This document shows, in pieces, positions 44,811 to 57,674 of a DNA stretch of 64,000 nt. This DNA is from Thelonectria olida. Taxonomy: Eukaryota > Ascomycota > Sordariomycetes > Hypocreales > Nectriaceae. The position numbers and the translations under genes were made by a program. Where the stretch lies: assembly GCA_020736575.1 (NCBI GenBank), contig JAGPYM010000008.1, positions 434,001-498,000 on the forward strand, read 5' to 3'. The notes beneath the pieces are model-generated. The model searched no databases and was not told the DNA's origin. It saw nothing but the letters and a program-made list of their open reading frames with translations. Each line of letters begins with the position of its first letter. Position 1 is the first letter of the stretch.

Positions 44811-45995
44811 GTTGAGATGTGAGGTGAGGTTTGTGTGAAGAGGCAGTTTTGAGGGTGGTAATTTTAATAAAGCTGGGAAAAGCTATTCTCCTTGCTCAAT
44901 TGTGAATGTTGAAATGGAGAAGGAATTTATTTTCCCAATGCGAGAATTGAAGGTTTATTGGAGTCGCCGACTTAAATCGTTGGTGAGAAGAGTCATCCAA
45001 GCGATTCTGACTGTTGGTGAATGAAATTTCCAATGCACAACCCCGGAGTGGTTGGTTGGTTGTTGAGAGCATGGGGTCGTCCTGGAGTGGGCAGCTATGA
45101 CTGGGGGGGCACGTCACTGTGCGCCCTAAATCGGAGGCACCTAACCTATGGAAGGTACTTCCAGTCGTACAAGAGGATTGTCTGGCGGTGAGGTTGTGAG
45201 ACGACTCTCAGCGAGGGCAGAGTCCTGTTTGACAGTGTGAGGTGATTGGAGAAATAGGTAATAATTTAGTCGTCTCCGAAGCCTCCTTCAAATAATTGCA
45301 CATGGCCATTCTAGAGTAGTAAAAGTAAGACGAGGAGGGAGGCATGAAGTATGGTTGTATTTCGTTTGGAGTTGTCCCAGCGAAACACTTGGAGAACTCA
45401 TGAAAAATTTCAGTATCGACACATTTGAACAAGGCCCAGGTTAATGATTGAAATATAATATGACTACATACTTTCAAACAGTCACTCATATTTATTGCTC
45501 ACTTCACATGTCAGACTCAAGAGATGAACCACTCTGTCCGAACAAGTTGAGATCCCGTTAGCGAAACTGAAGTGCGACGATCGTGTGGCTGGTGGGTGGG
45601 TGACGACTTGAACACCCTCAGTGACCCTCTTCCTGCGCCACAATGCTACCACAAGGCAGGGCCCAGACTTTTGGGTCCTTCCGTTCCTGACTCGGCCCGC
45701 TGACAGCCAATCGGAGCCCGCCCCTCCGCCTGCTTATCGATCTGCCAGCTCTGGACCGACTGACCTCATCACCACCGATGACGAGTCTCGCCCGCAAACG
45801 TCAACCTTACCTCAACATCGCATACGCCATCACCTTCGAATTTCATCCATCTGGACAGCATAGGGCATCGTCCCTACATTAGCGACGAGAGCCTGATCTT
45901 TCCAACCACTCTGCGAACGCCCAAAGGGTCATGCGCATCCACCGCATATAATCCTAGTATATTTAGGCGGTCTCATACCCAACGCGACGCACATC
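44811..45995. other. Divergent promoter region, ARG3 and the TAG1-like gene
   Basis: No gene is supported. Near 44989 there is AGAGTCA, one mismatch from a CPC1 site and too weak to call. The region at 45208-45489 has a 93-codon minus-strand frame without recognisable content. Confidence 0.55.
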
Positions 45996-48782
45996 ATGTC
46001 GACACCCGACGAAAGGACGCCTCTCATCTCCCCTCACCACCAGGAAGAGGCTACGGAGTCATCGCCTCTCCTTGAGAATCACGATGGCCACCTCCACCAT
46101 CACCAGTACAACGAGGTCAACGGCAGTACTGGAACCCAGCCCAAATCCAAGGCGTGGGGCTTCTGGCCCCGGTCCAGCAAGGATGGTGATGAAGCCAAGT
46201 CTGGCTTGCGATGGCCGTCTATCATCGCCATGGCCATCTTGGCTATCCTTGTGATTATTATAATTTTCTTGGGCTTTATTCTCCCACCGGCGGTTCAGAA
46301 ATACGCCGAGAATGCCGCTGTTCTTGAACCTACCAGTCTATCGATCGAGAACATCACTTCTGATGGAATCTGGGCTCGAATCCAGGCAGACGTCCGCCTC
46401 GACGGCTCCCGTGTTGAGGACGCCAACGCTCGTCGCATTGGAAAAGCTGTTACCGGCATCATGCGAAAGCTAGAGACGCACGAGACAGTTGTTGATGTTT
46501 TCCTGCCTGATTACGATGATTCCCTAGCTGGCACCGCTGTTATCCCTCCCCTGGTGGTGGACATTGTGGATGGACACAACACCGGTTTGGACTTTGTGGC
46601 CAAGATAAAGCCTGGTTCAGCTGAGAACATTCGCAAGATTGCTAACGACTGGCTGGTTGGCAAGCTGAAACAACTCAAGGTGGTTGGCAAATCTCAGCTC
46701 CAGATCAAGTCAGGCATCTTCCCCTTGGGTACCCACGCTGTGGCAGAAACACTGGTATTTGAAGGTCAATCTCTCTACCGTTCCTTTGCCTCGTTGTACT
46801 TTGGAGAAAAGACGCTACTATAATGAAACTTGCGCAACCGCTTTACTTGAGAACACTACTGATTCCCTTTGCAGCCAACAAGATTCCTTCCTTGCCTGAG
46901 TACAAGATTAACCGACTCGATCTTCACGATGTTCCAGTCGACGGTAGTGGGCGGAAGGCGATCCAGGCAGATGTCTCCGTCACCGTGCATAACAACTATC
47001 CTGTAGCCATCGACGTCCCACCCCTTGGCTTCGAGGTCTTGATCCCTAATTGTGATTCTTCGCTGCCTTACATTAATGTGGCTGATGCCGAGACGAACCC
47101 TGTTCACATTCGTGCCAACAAGGACGTCAAGGCCAAGGCTCAAGGCGTGATCAGAGAGATTCCAGAGTCACTCACCCGGACTTGCCCCCATTCCAACTCG
47201 TCACCTCTGGATCATTTCATGAACCGCTACCTTCACGGTGAGGATGCTCGAGTCTTTGTTCGAGGCAAGAGATTGAACGACTCCGACACTCCTGAATGGA
47301 TTTCGGACATTCTTGAGAGCATCACTGTTCCGATCGAATTCCCTGGTCGATCGTTTGACAACCTCATTCGCAACTTTTCCCTTACCGATGTCGACTTCAA
47401 GCTACCCAATCCGTTCGCGGATGCAAAGGATCCCAGCAGCCAGCCTTCTGTATCTGGCACCACAGAAGTCCTCGCAGCTATCCCTCCCGAACTGAATGTT
47501 GCCTTTGCAGTCGACAGCCTCCGTGCGACGGCTGATTTGTTCTACGAAGAGCGAAAACTCGGTGAACTTTACCTTAGACATTGGGAGAAGGCCAACTCGA
47601 CCAAGCTGGAGGGCACCGATGGCGACGAAGATCTCCTCAAGATCACCTCGAGAGTCGTTGATGTGCCCCTAAACATCACGGACTCTGATGTTTTCGGTGA
47701 AGTCATGCAGAAACTCCTCTTCGGGGGTGAAGATCTCATTTTGGGCGTCAAGGCGGCCGTTGATGTCAAGGTTGTCACAGTACTTGGCGTTATGCCCATC
47801 AAGAAGGTCCCTGCAGAGGGCAAGATTCCAGTAAATGGTCCGCCTTCCTTCGGTAGTGTTTCCAAATCCTTGTGAAGATGATCACTGCACCACATACACA
47901 AGTATTTCACGTCACTGCCTCCTAGCTTGTCATAGGCCTCAAGCTAACGCAACCACAGGACTTCCCGGGAACGTGTTCGCCGAGCTAAACCCCCAAGTTG
48001 GGTCGCTTCAAATTTTGAATACATCAGAAACGGGCATACACATACAGGCTCTCGTCAATCTTACAAACCCAACAAAATATACTGCTGTCGTTCCTTATTT
48101 TAACATACACATCCTTCACAAGGGTGAAATACTCGGGGAGGCGATTGCCACCAATGTCGACTTTGGCCTGGGCAACAACTCCAACATTCTCGTGCGCTCA
48201 ACATGGGATCCGATTCGATTTGGAGGGGAGAAGGCACACGAGGTCGGTCGCAAGCTTCTGTCAGATTATGTGTCTGGGAAAAATACAACGATGACGGCCA
48301 GAACACATCGCCATAGCATACCTTCTCTACCGCTACTTGGCGAGGCCATGTCGAGCATCAACTTCACCATCCCGACACCCAAGATCGTCGTACCTGGCGA
48401 AGACGAGGATGTGAAGCAGCGCTTTATTACCAGTGCCACGTTTCACATCTTTTCCTCTACCGCGAGTTTTGGCCTTGTCTCGCCACTCCTTTTTAACATG
48501 CTGCATATTCAGGACGTCAATGCGACGGCCTACTACAATCACACCGAACCAGTCGGAAAAATCATCCACCATGGTGAATTTGAAGTGCCACCTGGACGAT
48601 CAGAGACTCCACGCTTACCCGTCAAGTGGTCACCGGATCACGTTGGTTACGACAAACTCAAGAAAGCTCTCGGCGGGACCTTGAAGCTGGATGCGGTTGC
48701 TGATGTTACACTTCGTATGGGGAATTGGATAGAGACGGTTCATTACACAGGCAAGGGAATCGGGGCGAAAGTCTCCCTTTAG
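45996..48782 (+). CDS. TAG1-like vacuolar membrane protein (DUF3712-type)
   Basis: Predicted 856 aa from exons 45996-46764, 46875-47852 and 47959-48782. The N-terminal 74 residues are hydrophilic and include ERTPLI and ESSPLL, both matching the acidic dileucine sorting motif. One strong membrane helix spans residues about 75-97 (IIAMAILAILVIIIIFLGFI). The rest is a large beta-rich lumenal region with many N-glycosylation sequons (for example ENIT, LNIT, NATT, NFTI and NHTE). This matches a fungal family that includes yeast Tag1, a vacuolar membrane protein linked to ending autophagy; some databases label relatives as pre-rRNA processing proteins without clear support. Intron 1 uses a weak GTCAAT donor. 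For intron 2 the GTAGTG donor at 47853 is preferred, but GTCCGC at 47838 also keeps frame. Confidence 0.8.
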
Positions 48783-49215
48783 ATCATTACACTTTGTAAG
48801 GAATTGGATTGGCGCTGTGGACTTTGTACTTTGAATGGGAATCTGCTTTTGGAAGGCGTACTGGGGTCTCAGGAACGGCTTTACCTAGAGGAACATAGAA
48901 CTTCAATGATCGAATCATTTGTTTATTTTGCCGGGACTTTTTGGTTGCATTGTTGTGAACACTGAACACTTGGGCTGCGAGACAACACAATGACATGATG
49001 AAGTGCGGACTCTTGAACAAGCGAACAATGAGCATTCTTCAACCACAAGTTTTGCGGGCAATGTTCAATTTCTAGTAATCTTATGCTATATAAACCGGTC
49101 TCTGGCTCGTCCGATCATCCTCATCACCATCAGCAGCTCCAACACAACAAGCTCAGTCGACTAGATATCCCTACATCATACTTCGCAATTAGCACCGTCA
49201 TCCAAAGTGACCATC
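48783..49215. other. Intergenic region with a TATA box
   Basis: A TATATAAA element lies at 49087-49094, about 120 bp before the small open frame at 49216. Otherwise no feature is seen. Confidence 0.5.
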
Positions 49216-49452
49216 ATGTCTTCCAATTCTTCCAACTCAGCCTCGCAGCTCTACTCTGAAGATCCGGTAGTTGATCCCCAAGTTGCTAACGAGGGCCGAC
49301 GCCGTGTGCCGTCAGACCTGGGCATCGCGCCCCTTCGCATCCAGAAGGAGCGTGGAAGCATAGGAGAAACGCTGGCCAAGTTGATCGAGGACGTGGAGCT
49401 GGCTGAGCAGATGTTGGCCGATGGATGGGAAGAACTGAGGACGAGGCAGTGA
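49216..49452 (+). CDS. Possible small protein, 78 aa, unknown function
   Basis: A single-exon frame starting MSSNSSNSASQLYSEDPVVD. The N-terminal half is Ser/Asn-rich and disordered. The C-terminal half (about residues 45-78) is predicted helical and contains IGETLAKLIEDVELAEQMLA, an amphipathic acidic helix. A TATATAAA box and a C/A-rich leader lie upstream, and the start context ATCATGTCT is acceptable. The composition looks protein-like and the frame is isolated rather than a shadow of another gene. I recognise no family. A two-exon model with further coding sequence downstream cannot be excluded. Confidence 0.5.
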   Translation: MSSNSSNSASQLYSEDPVVDPQVANEGRRRVPSDLGIAPLRIQKERGSIGETLAKLIEDVELAEQMLADGWEELRTRQ

Positions 49453-50046
49453 AGTGGTGGGTGGGTGGATATCTCGCCTTTGAGCTGATGGGTGCGTTTG
49501 TGTTGGCTGGGCTTGAATGAGGTCGGTTTCAGGATAGATTTCGTCATTGAGATTCGATAAAAGCCAACGAGGCTTCAAGCTCACGCGTAATTTTTTTTTT
49601 CTTGCACTGCTGTTGATTGTGATTGTGAAGTGAAACGACGTTCTTTGCTCGTGAGGATGGGTCTTACTACATACATACAATGTGCACATAATTAACGATC
49701 TACGTAGTCGAAACTGAGGTCGACTATCTATAAACACACCTCATGTGACGACTTTCATAAAGAACCAAACTACACTACTCGTATCGAGTGACGGTACTGG
49801 GGGAGGTCATGAGTTACCGTACTTACTTAACCGTCATGCTTTGCAGACACTCAGGTCCGGCCAGACATTCTCGCACCGCATATTGCTCCCATACAGCCCA
49901 CTTTCAAGTTTTGTCCTCACGGTTCCGATCAGGTCAACCAATATGCTGTAGCTTTTCCAAGCTCAACCGTATCTGTCTGTCTTGCTCCATTTGCCTGGCT
50001 TGATGGTTGCAAACTTGTGCCCGTCGTTCAGAAGCAGCCAATCATA
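49453..50046. other. Intergenic region before tRNA-Glu
   Basis: This probably holds the 3' flank of the small gene. No other feature is seen. Confidence 0.55.
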
Positions 50047-50135
50047 TCCGGTATGGTGTAGTGGCTAACATTTCGCGCTCTCAATACTGAGGGATTAGTA
50101 CCGCGGAGCCCAGGGTTCGATTCCCTGTACCGGAG
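50047..50135 (+). tRNA. tRNA-Glu(CTC) with a 17-nt intron
   Basis: The acceptor stem TCCGGTA pairs with TACCGGA, followed by discriminator G. The T arm is CAGGG-TTCGATT-CCCTG. The D arm begins GGTGTAGTGGCTAACAT, typical of fungal tRNA-Glu. The anticodon stem TCGCG pairs with CGCGG, and the anticodon CTC lies at 50080-50082. An intron at about 50084-50100 follows position 37, the canonical site. Confidence 0.9.
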
Positions 50136-50146
50136 GTGTTCTTTAC

Positions 50147-50150
50147 TTTT
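50147..50150 (+). terminator. Short RNA polymerase III terminator
   Basis: A TTTT run 11 nt after the tRNA-Glu 3' end, the minimal Pol III stop. Confidence 0.55.
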
Positions 50151-50539
50151 GCCGTTTGGGGCGTTTAACAATTCTTTTTGGCAGTTGCGATCACTGACTG
50201 ACTGATCATATTATCAGGGCAGACAGAGTGAGTTGAGCGGGACAGGGAGACTGCGCAGAAAGAAATTGCCGTGGGGTAGACAAAGGCGCTAGGAAACATG
50301 ACTACATGTTGCGAGGAGACAAAGAAACAACAGAACCTGGGTCAGCACATTGTCATGAAGCAAAACATACCTCATCACTCAGGTCTAGAGTCTTCAGGCG
50401 GTGTCAGCAGGACATAATGTCTCGAAAAGCAGCATATTAGAAAAAGGGAAAAAGCACCTTTGTGAGTTTGCATTTCCAGAGCCGGTATTACTATTCCATT
50501 CGTCATCAAGTTGTTTGTTCCCTCCCAGTAGTCTTCTCC
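50151..50539. other. tRNA-Glu to SNU66 3' intergenic
   Basis: The 3' flank of SNU66. No coding frame or other feature is supported. Confidence 0.55.
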
Positions 50540-52534
50540 TTATGCTAGTCGTACACCTGCTTCCCGTCGCTTCTTGAGTTGTTGCTGCGCGGCCATGTTC
50601 ATACCCGCTGACTGGTTTGCGTCGAACAAGCTCTGTGCCTCGCGGCGCTTCTCTTCCTCAATCTTCTTGAGGAGCTTCTCCGTCTTACCCTTGCCGCTGC
50701 CCTTGCCGTGGAACTGATGACTGAGATGCTTGAACGCTTCCTTCTGGTCCAGAGCGCGGCCGTGATCGTCGGTGTACTTGAGTTGCACCTTGGGCTTGTA
50801 CCCGGCCGAGAATAGCTCGGCCATGCGGCGGGATTGTTGCTGGTCACGCCATGTGTTTTGTTGACGAGCCCAGTCCTCACGCTCACGCACTGACATTCTG
50901 TCGAGTTTGCCGCTCATACGGTCGCGCTCACGCTGCTGACGCGCCTGCTCGTCCAGTTCCTGCTCCAGACGTCGCTTTCTCGCCAAAAAGTCTTCTCGAT
51001 CTCGGAAACTTTCGTAGTCGGACTCGCCGTGCGCGGCCTCGATCAGTCCTCGCTCTCTGAGCAACGCGAGAGCAGAGGCCATTCCTTGACCAACAGTCTT
51101 TTCCGCTTCAACGCCCGTCTCATCCAACTCATCTACGGCTGAGGTGCGGGGCTTCTCTGGCTCATCCTCTACTTGATCGTCGTCCTTCATTGGATGATCC
51201 TCGTCAGGTCGGGGAGATTTGGGCGCTGATGAGGCCTTCTTGGGTCTTCGGACTTCGCTCTCTTCTGGTTTGCTCAACCCAGCGACAAACTCTGAAACCT
51301 CGCCGAGGACGAGACCGCCGTCCTGCGTTTCTGCTGGCTCTTCGTCCTCTGCTTGTTCCTTGAGCTGCTTTGCGATATCTTCTGGACGGCTCTTCTTGCG
51401 CTTCTTGAGGGCATTCTTCCGTTGAATCGCCAATGATGCTTGAAGATCCTCATCATCGACAAAGGCATCATCACCCAGTTTCCTCTTCTTTTTGGTCGAC
51501 TCCTTGGTGTCAATGTCCATGGCGTTACTATCAACTAGGGGTGGTTCAGTAGGGAAAATGTCATCCTCATCGACGGGTTTTTGCCTGGTACTCTTCTTCT
51601 TTGACTTCTTTGGTTTCTTGACCTTGATTTTCGAAGGATCCAAGTAATCCGAAGAAACCGGGCCATCACCTTGAATAGAGGTTAGTATCTTGGATTGAGA
51701 GCCGCGCGAATCAGTAAGATATGACTTACCAACAATATCGTCAAGGCTGATATTTTGGGCCGACGCTGTTTTATCCACTGGCTGGTCAAGAATATCCGAC
51801 AAGCCGGCAATGATGCCCCCCGCGTCTAGAGTAAACTTCTTTCGCTTCTTGCCGTTGATTTCTTCATCATACTGGGAAAGAATGCCGTTTTCGCATTCCT
51901 CGTCGTCGTGTGGATTGTACTGATGGGTTCGTTTCTTCAAGTCAAGGCGTTCAGAGAGTTCCGTAGCTTCTCGCATGTTCAAGTTCTCGAGTTCATCTCC
52001 CTCTTCCTCGTTCTGGTCGATTGTCGTATCCTTGAGGGTGAGGATCTGATCGTCTCCATCCAAAAAGTCGGCAGTGTCGTGGGCAACCTTGATTCCAGCT
52101 AGATCTTTGGAGGTGTACTGGACGGCAGCCGCAGCGGCGGCTTCGGCAGCGGCCAGTTCCTCTTCCAGCTTCCTGGCCTTTGAGATCTTCTTTTGGCGCT
52201 TCTTTTGACCCACCAGCCAATCTTTGGCGCTCACGTCGACACCGTCCTCTTCACCCAACCCCTTGCCTTCGAGAATCATATTCTTTTGCGCCTGCTCACG
52301 TGCCTTTCTCACAGCTTTGGCCTTCTCCTCGCGCCTTAGTTTTGCTGCTTCGGCTTCCTTGGCCCGGTTGTAATTGTCGTAGGCCTGGGCCTGACGGCTC
52401 TCGAGAGTGCTGGGTAGTTCGCCATCGTCAGGTTCTGCCAGTTGGGGTGGTGGTGCGCCTCCAGGTACGGGTAGAGGCTTCATGCCCAGGGAGACGCGGA
52501 TTCGGTTCGTCTCTTCGAGGGTTGCGGCGTCCAT
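50540..52534 (-). CDS. SNU66: U4/U6.U5 tri-snRNP protein Snu66/SART-1
   Basis: Predicted 644 aa when an intron at 51729-51670 is removed (exons 52534-51730 and 51669-50540). The N-terminus has the SART-1 family pattern (LEETNRIRVSLGMKPLPVP) with an RAKEAEAAKLRREEKAKAVR coiled coil and the KDWLVGQKKRQKK segment. Lysine/acidic low-complexity regions follow. The C-terminus includes YTDDHGRALDQKEAFKHLSH, then QFHGKGSGKGKTEKLLKKIE, which is diagnostic of the family. Snu66 is part of the tri-snRNP and is needed for spliceosome activation in the nucleus. The intron is 60 nt, has a GTAAGT donor and a perfect TACTAAC branch site, and contains no stop in frame, so the unspliced form would read through as 664 aa. 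Confidence 0.93.
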   Translation of the reverse strand: MDAATLEETNRIRVSLGMKPLPVPGGAPPPQLAEPDDGELPSTLESRQAQAYDNYNRAKEAEAAKLRREEKAKAVRKAREQAQKNMILEGKGLGEEDGVDVSAKDWLVGQKKRQKKISKARKLEEELAAAEAAAAAAVQYTSKDLAGIKVAHDTADFLDGDDQILTLKDTTIDQNEEEGDELENLNMREATELSERLDLKKRTHQYNPHDDEECENGILSQYDEEINGKKRKKFTLDAGGIIAGLSDILDQPVDKTASAQNISLDDIVGKSYLTDSRGSQSKILTSIQGDGPVSSDYLDPSKIKVKKPKKSKKKSTRQKPVDEDDIFPTEPPLVDSNAMDIDTKESTKKKRKLGDDAFVDDEDLQASLAIQRKNALKKRKKSRPEDIAKQLKEQAEDEEPAETQDGGLVLGEVSEFVAGLSKPEESEVRRPKKASSAPKSPRPDEDHPMKDDDQVEDEPEKPRTSAVDELDETGVEAEKTVGQGMASALALLRERGLIEAAHGESDYESFRDREDFLARKRRLEQELDEQARQQRERDRMSGKLDRMSVREREDWARQQNTWRDQQQSRRMAELFSAGYKPKVQLKYTDDHGRALDQKEAFKHLSHQFHGKGSGKGKTEKLLKKIEEEKRREAQSLFDANQSAGMNMAAQQQLKKRREAGVRLA

Positions 52535-54040
52535 ATTGAGCGATTGATATGCGACGTCGAGAGCACACAGTATGATGCGACGGTTACGTCGTGGTGATGA
52601 GGACGAAGATGAAGATGGAGATGGAGACGAAGACTGTGAGCACGGATCACCTTGATGCGCGACCCGACTATGAATTCGTCAAGGCGGCTGAAAATGGAGT
52701 GGATGCCTGTAGGCTGCTGTGACGTAAAATTATCCGCTGTTTAGCCGTCATCACGTGATCACGCGTCTCGAAAATCTCTTTATAAGGTTGCCCTGAAATT
52801 TTCTTTTCATTTCTTCTTCTTAACATATCACGGATCTGTGCTCTGCGATCCTCTGCTTAATTGTCAGGGTCGATTGCTTTGCAGCTCGATAACTCCATGG
52901 AGCCATCAACTTGTTATGGTGTCAATCATCCTATCGACAGGTCCTAGAACAACGGGTCTTTCAGCTGCCTCATTCGCCTTGTGCTTGAGTGTCCGTAGCT
53001 GGAGGTACCAGAGACGCTATATTCCACCCCCCTTTTCCAAGGTCGTTGGCCGATGCGGTTGGGGTAAACCATGGTCTTGCCTACATAACTATTTCATACT
53101 TAGAAGATGATGCCGCATGCGTGAAAATTTTGCGTAATGGCGAGACGGCCGGTCGTCTGTACGGAGCGGCGGAGACTCCGCTATCCATGCAAATGAAGTC
53201 ATATTCAGTTCCGCGCTCGTTGTACAGCCTAAGCGACACGCGAGCTGGAGGTATTCGGGCCTACCCGGCATGGGTTCTGTGCCCTTCTCCGTGCGGTGAT
53301 GCATCGCTCCAGCCTTGGCCCTGGCAGCGGACGACCATGTCACCCATGTGCCGATCAAAAATTCGGTAAGATCGCACGATCCACGGCCCGTTTTGTGTAT
53401 CCAAGGGAATAATAATGAGACACGGTCGAGTACTGCCGAGCATGGCCGTGATGATGTGTGATTGGGAGTGCATTAGGCCGGAGGTGACGGTCGAAAGGAG
53501 ACATGTCAGGAGGATCTGGCGAATCAGGTCAGTGAAGATGTCGGAATAGTCTGGCTGGCAGGTATTCCGCACTCTCGGATGACGCGGTGGTGTTGACAGC
53601 TCGACTTGACAAGCCCTTGTTCAATGGTTGCCGAGAACCAATGGACGAGTCTCGGACAAGACAATAAGGTTGGGCCAGGCTGTCGAGCAGAAGGAGACGG
53701 GCCGTTTCCAAAGAGTCCATGACCAAAGAGGTGTCGGTGATGGGTCTGGGGAAGCGTCAAGGGATGGTGATTGCTGGATAATTCATGGTGGTGAGCTATG
53801 GACCAATGAGTGTGCAGCTGGTCTAGCCTCTAATAGTCAGGGAGTTATATTCGAGAGATTGAAGTTGATGCTTGGGGTAATGAATTCGTACCTCGTACAA
53901 TCGGCATGTGAAAACAAATGGAAGACGCATAATTGATTTCCCCACACGTCGAGAGCCGAGCGAGAGCCATGATTTGGTCGAGGAGAAGCCATGTACCGTG
54001 ATCAAGCGCAACACATGATGCCTGATGATCACGGGCAGCA

Positions 54041-54130
54041 GGTAAGTAGGTACGTACCTTACCTCGACCACTTACCTGTTCATCCCGTCCATCCTACCTG
54101 CCTTGGGTAACTACCTGTACCTACCTTACC
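54041..54130. repeat. TACCT-rich intergenic patch
   Basis: Many copies of TACCT and its complement AGGTA within 90 bp, including GGTACGTACC. The patch is irregular rather than a strict tandem array. Confidence 0.6.
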
Positions 54131-54571
54131 TATGGCATTCAGTGTTCAGCCTCCTCGACGTGGCTGACCGGAAACGTGACAGGTAAAACATGACACCGCC
54201 GGATCGATACAGTCTGCAACGGGTGTGTTTGCTGCAGCTGCCAAAGCCACCAACAAAACTTGAAGCTGTTTCCTCTTCTCCTCTTGCCCCCGAGAGAATC
54301 CCCTGCCAACACTATCCTCCGCATCCCCCCTGCTGCTCCGAGACTCCTCCTCCTCCCGAGACTTCTCCTCGCCTAGTACTGCTTGCTTCCAGGCTTCTTC
54401 CATCTCGGCCTCACTCCTCGAATTCATTCGGCCCTTTGCGCCACACCCCTCCCCCGGTTTCTCTCTCCATGGGGTCCTCCGGTATTTCCACTTTGGGCTC
54501 CTGACTTACAGGCCATTCCACCGAGTGTATTCGCACCTTGCTTGTACTTGCTGCCCGGTGAAGCCAACGGC

Positions 54572-54577
54572 TATAAA
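54572..54577 (+). promoter_or_regulatory. TATA box of the glucoamylase gene
   Basis: TATAAA lies 84 bp before the chosen start at 54656. Transcription would begin 30 or more bases downstream of the box, that is after the upstream ATG at 54587, which supports the start at 54656. Confidence 0.6.
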
Positions 54578-54655
54578 TCCTTCATCATGGACCTCTTCCA
54601 CTACTCGGTCTCATCACTCTCGCACAATACAACTTCATCCTTGGTCCAGCCTGTC

Positions 54656-56870
<2,215 letters not shown>

Positions 56871-57674
56871 AGAGATCCCTCGGGGACTAGATCAGCCCCT
56901 CTTGAACTTGATCTTATCTTCGACGCAGAGCCACATCCCATGAGCACACATGGTTGTTAGAAAAAGAAAGACAAAGTTCTCCCTGATCCTCCGCTCTTTC
57001 TTCTTCTCTTTTCATCATTCTTGTGCAAGATGTCTGATCTACTGTCGGGTAATCAGCATCGATCTAGTTGCTCCCACTTTCAAGCCTCATTTGGCCGCGA
57101 AGCAGTAGTCGTGGAGGATCCGACTACCCCAATATTTCCAGCCATTCTATCAAAACATGTAACTATCTAGCAATTAAATGAGATTTTGTTTGGAAGTTGC
57201 TTAATGCCCTCAAGACATTGATATGTGCCTTTTGTTACACCCACGGCCTTCATTCTGTTCCACCGAAGCCTTGTGATGTGCTTAAGTATGAAAACAATGG
57301 TCAAAGTTACAGCTCAAAGGCGTGGTTGACAAAATTCCCCTTTCTAGTCACTACTTTGGAAGTCATCTTGTTCTTGTTTCTTGTTCATGAATGTGATTCG
57401 TCTATGACCGACCTCCATTTCCACCTAAGGCGGATCATGGCACTGGGCTGTAATAGCTAGCTCTCCCCCTCCCGTCTCTTGACTATCCGAGATGACGAAC
57501 AATCTCCTCCCAAAAGGCAATTCCAATTCGTTCGTTGCTTGCATGTGATATATTCCAGTCTCTCCCCCCCTTCTCAGTAGTCCCGTCGATCCCTTCACTC
57601 GCGCATGACACTCCATTCCCACTCGGGAAAAAAAAACGCAGACAGCCTCCTCCCTTGTACACTTGGTTGCGTCT
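56871..57674. other. Convergent 3' region, glucoamylase and SEC17
   Basis: This holds both 3' flanks. The 87-codon frame at 57197-57460 has no recognisable product. Confidence 0.6.

Larger units (their letters stand above)
52535..54655. other. Divergent region, SNU66 and glucoamylase
   Basis: A 2.1-kb stretch without a supported gene. Residues of overlapping frames on both strands are uninformative. From about 54.03 to 54.13 kb it is packed with TACCT/AGGTA words. From 54.2 kb it becomes pyrimidine-rich on the plus strand and leads to the glucoamylase TATA box. The CGGAAA at about 54170 resembles half of an AmyR site, which is too weak to call. Confidence 0.55.

Noticed and set aside
44985..45000. 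CPC1-like AGAGTCA before ARG3
   Set aside because: One mismatch from TGASTCA, and a 7-mer with one mismatch is common by chance.
54160..54180. AmyR-type CGGAAA half site before the glucoamylase
   Set aside because: Only a half site, with no CGG-N8-CGG pair seen nearby; too weak to call.
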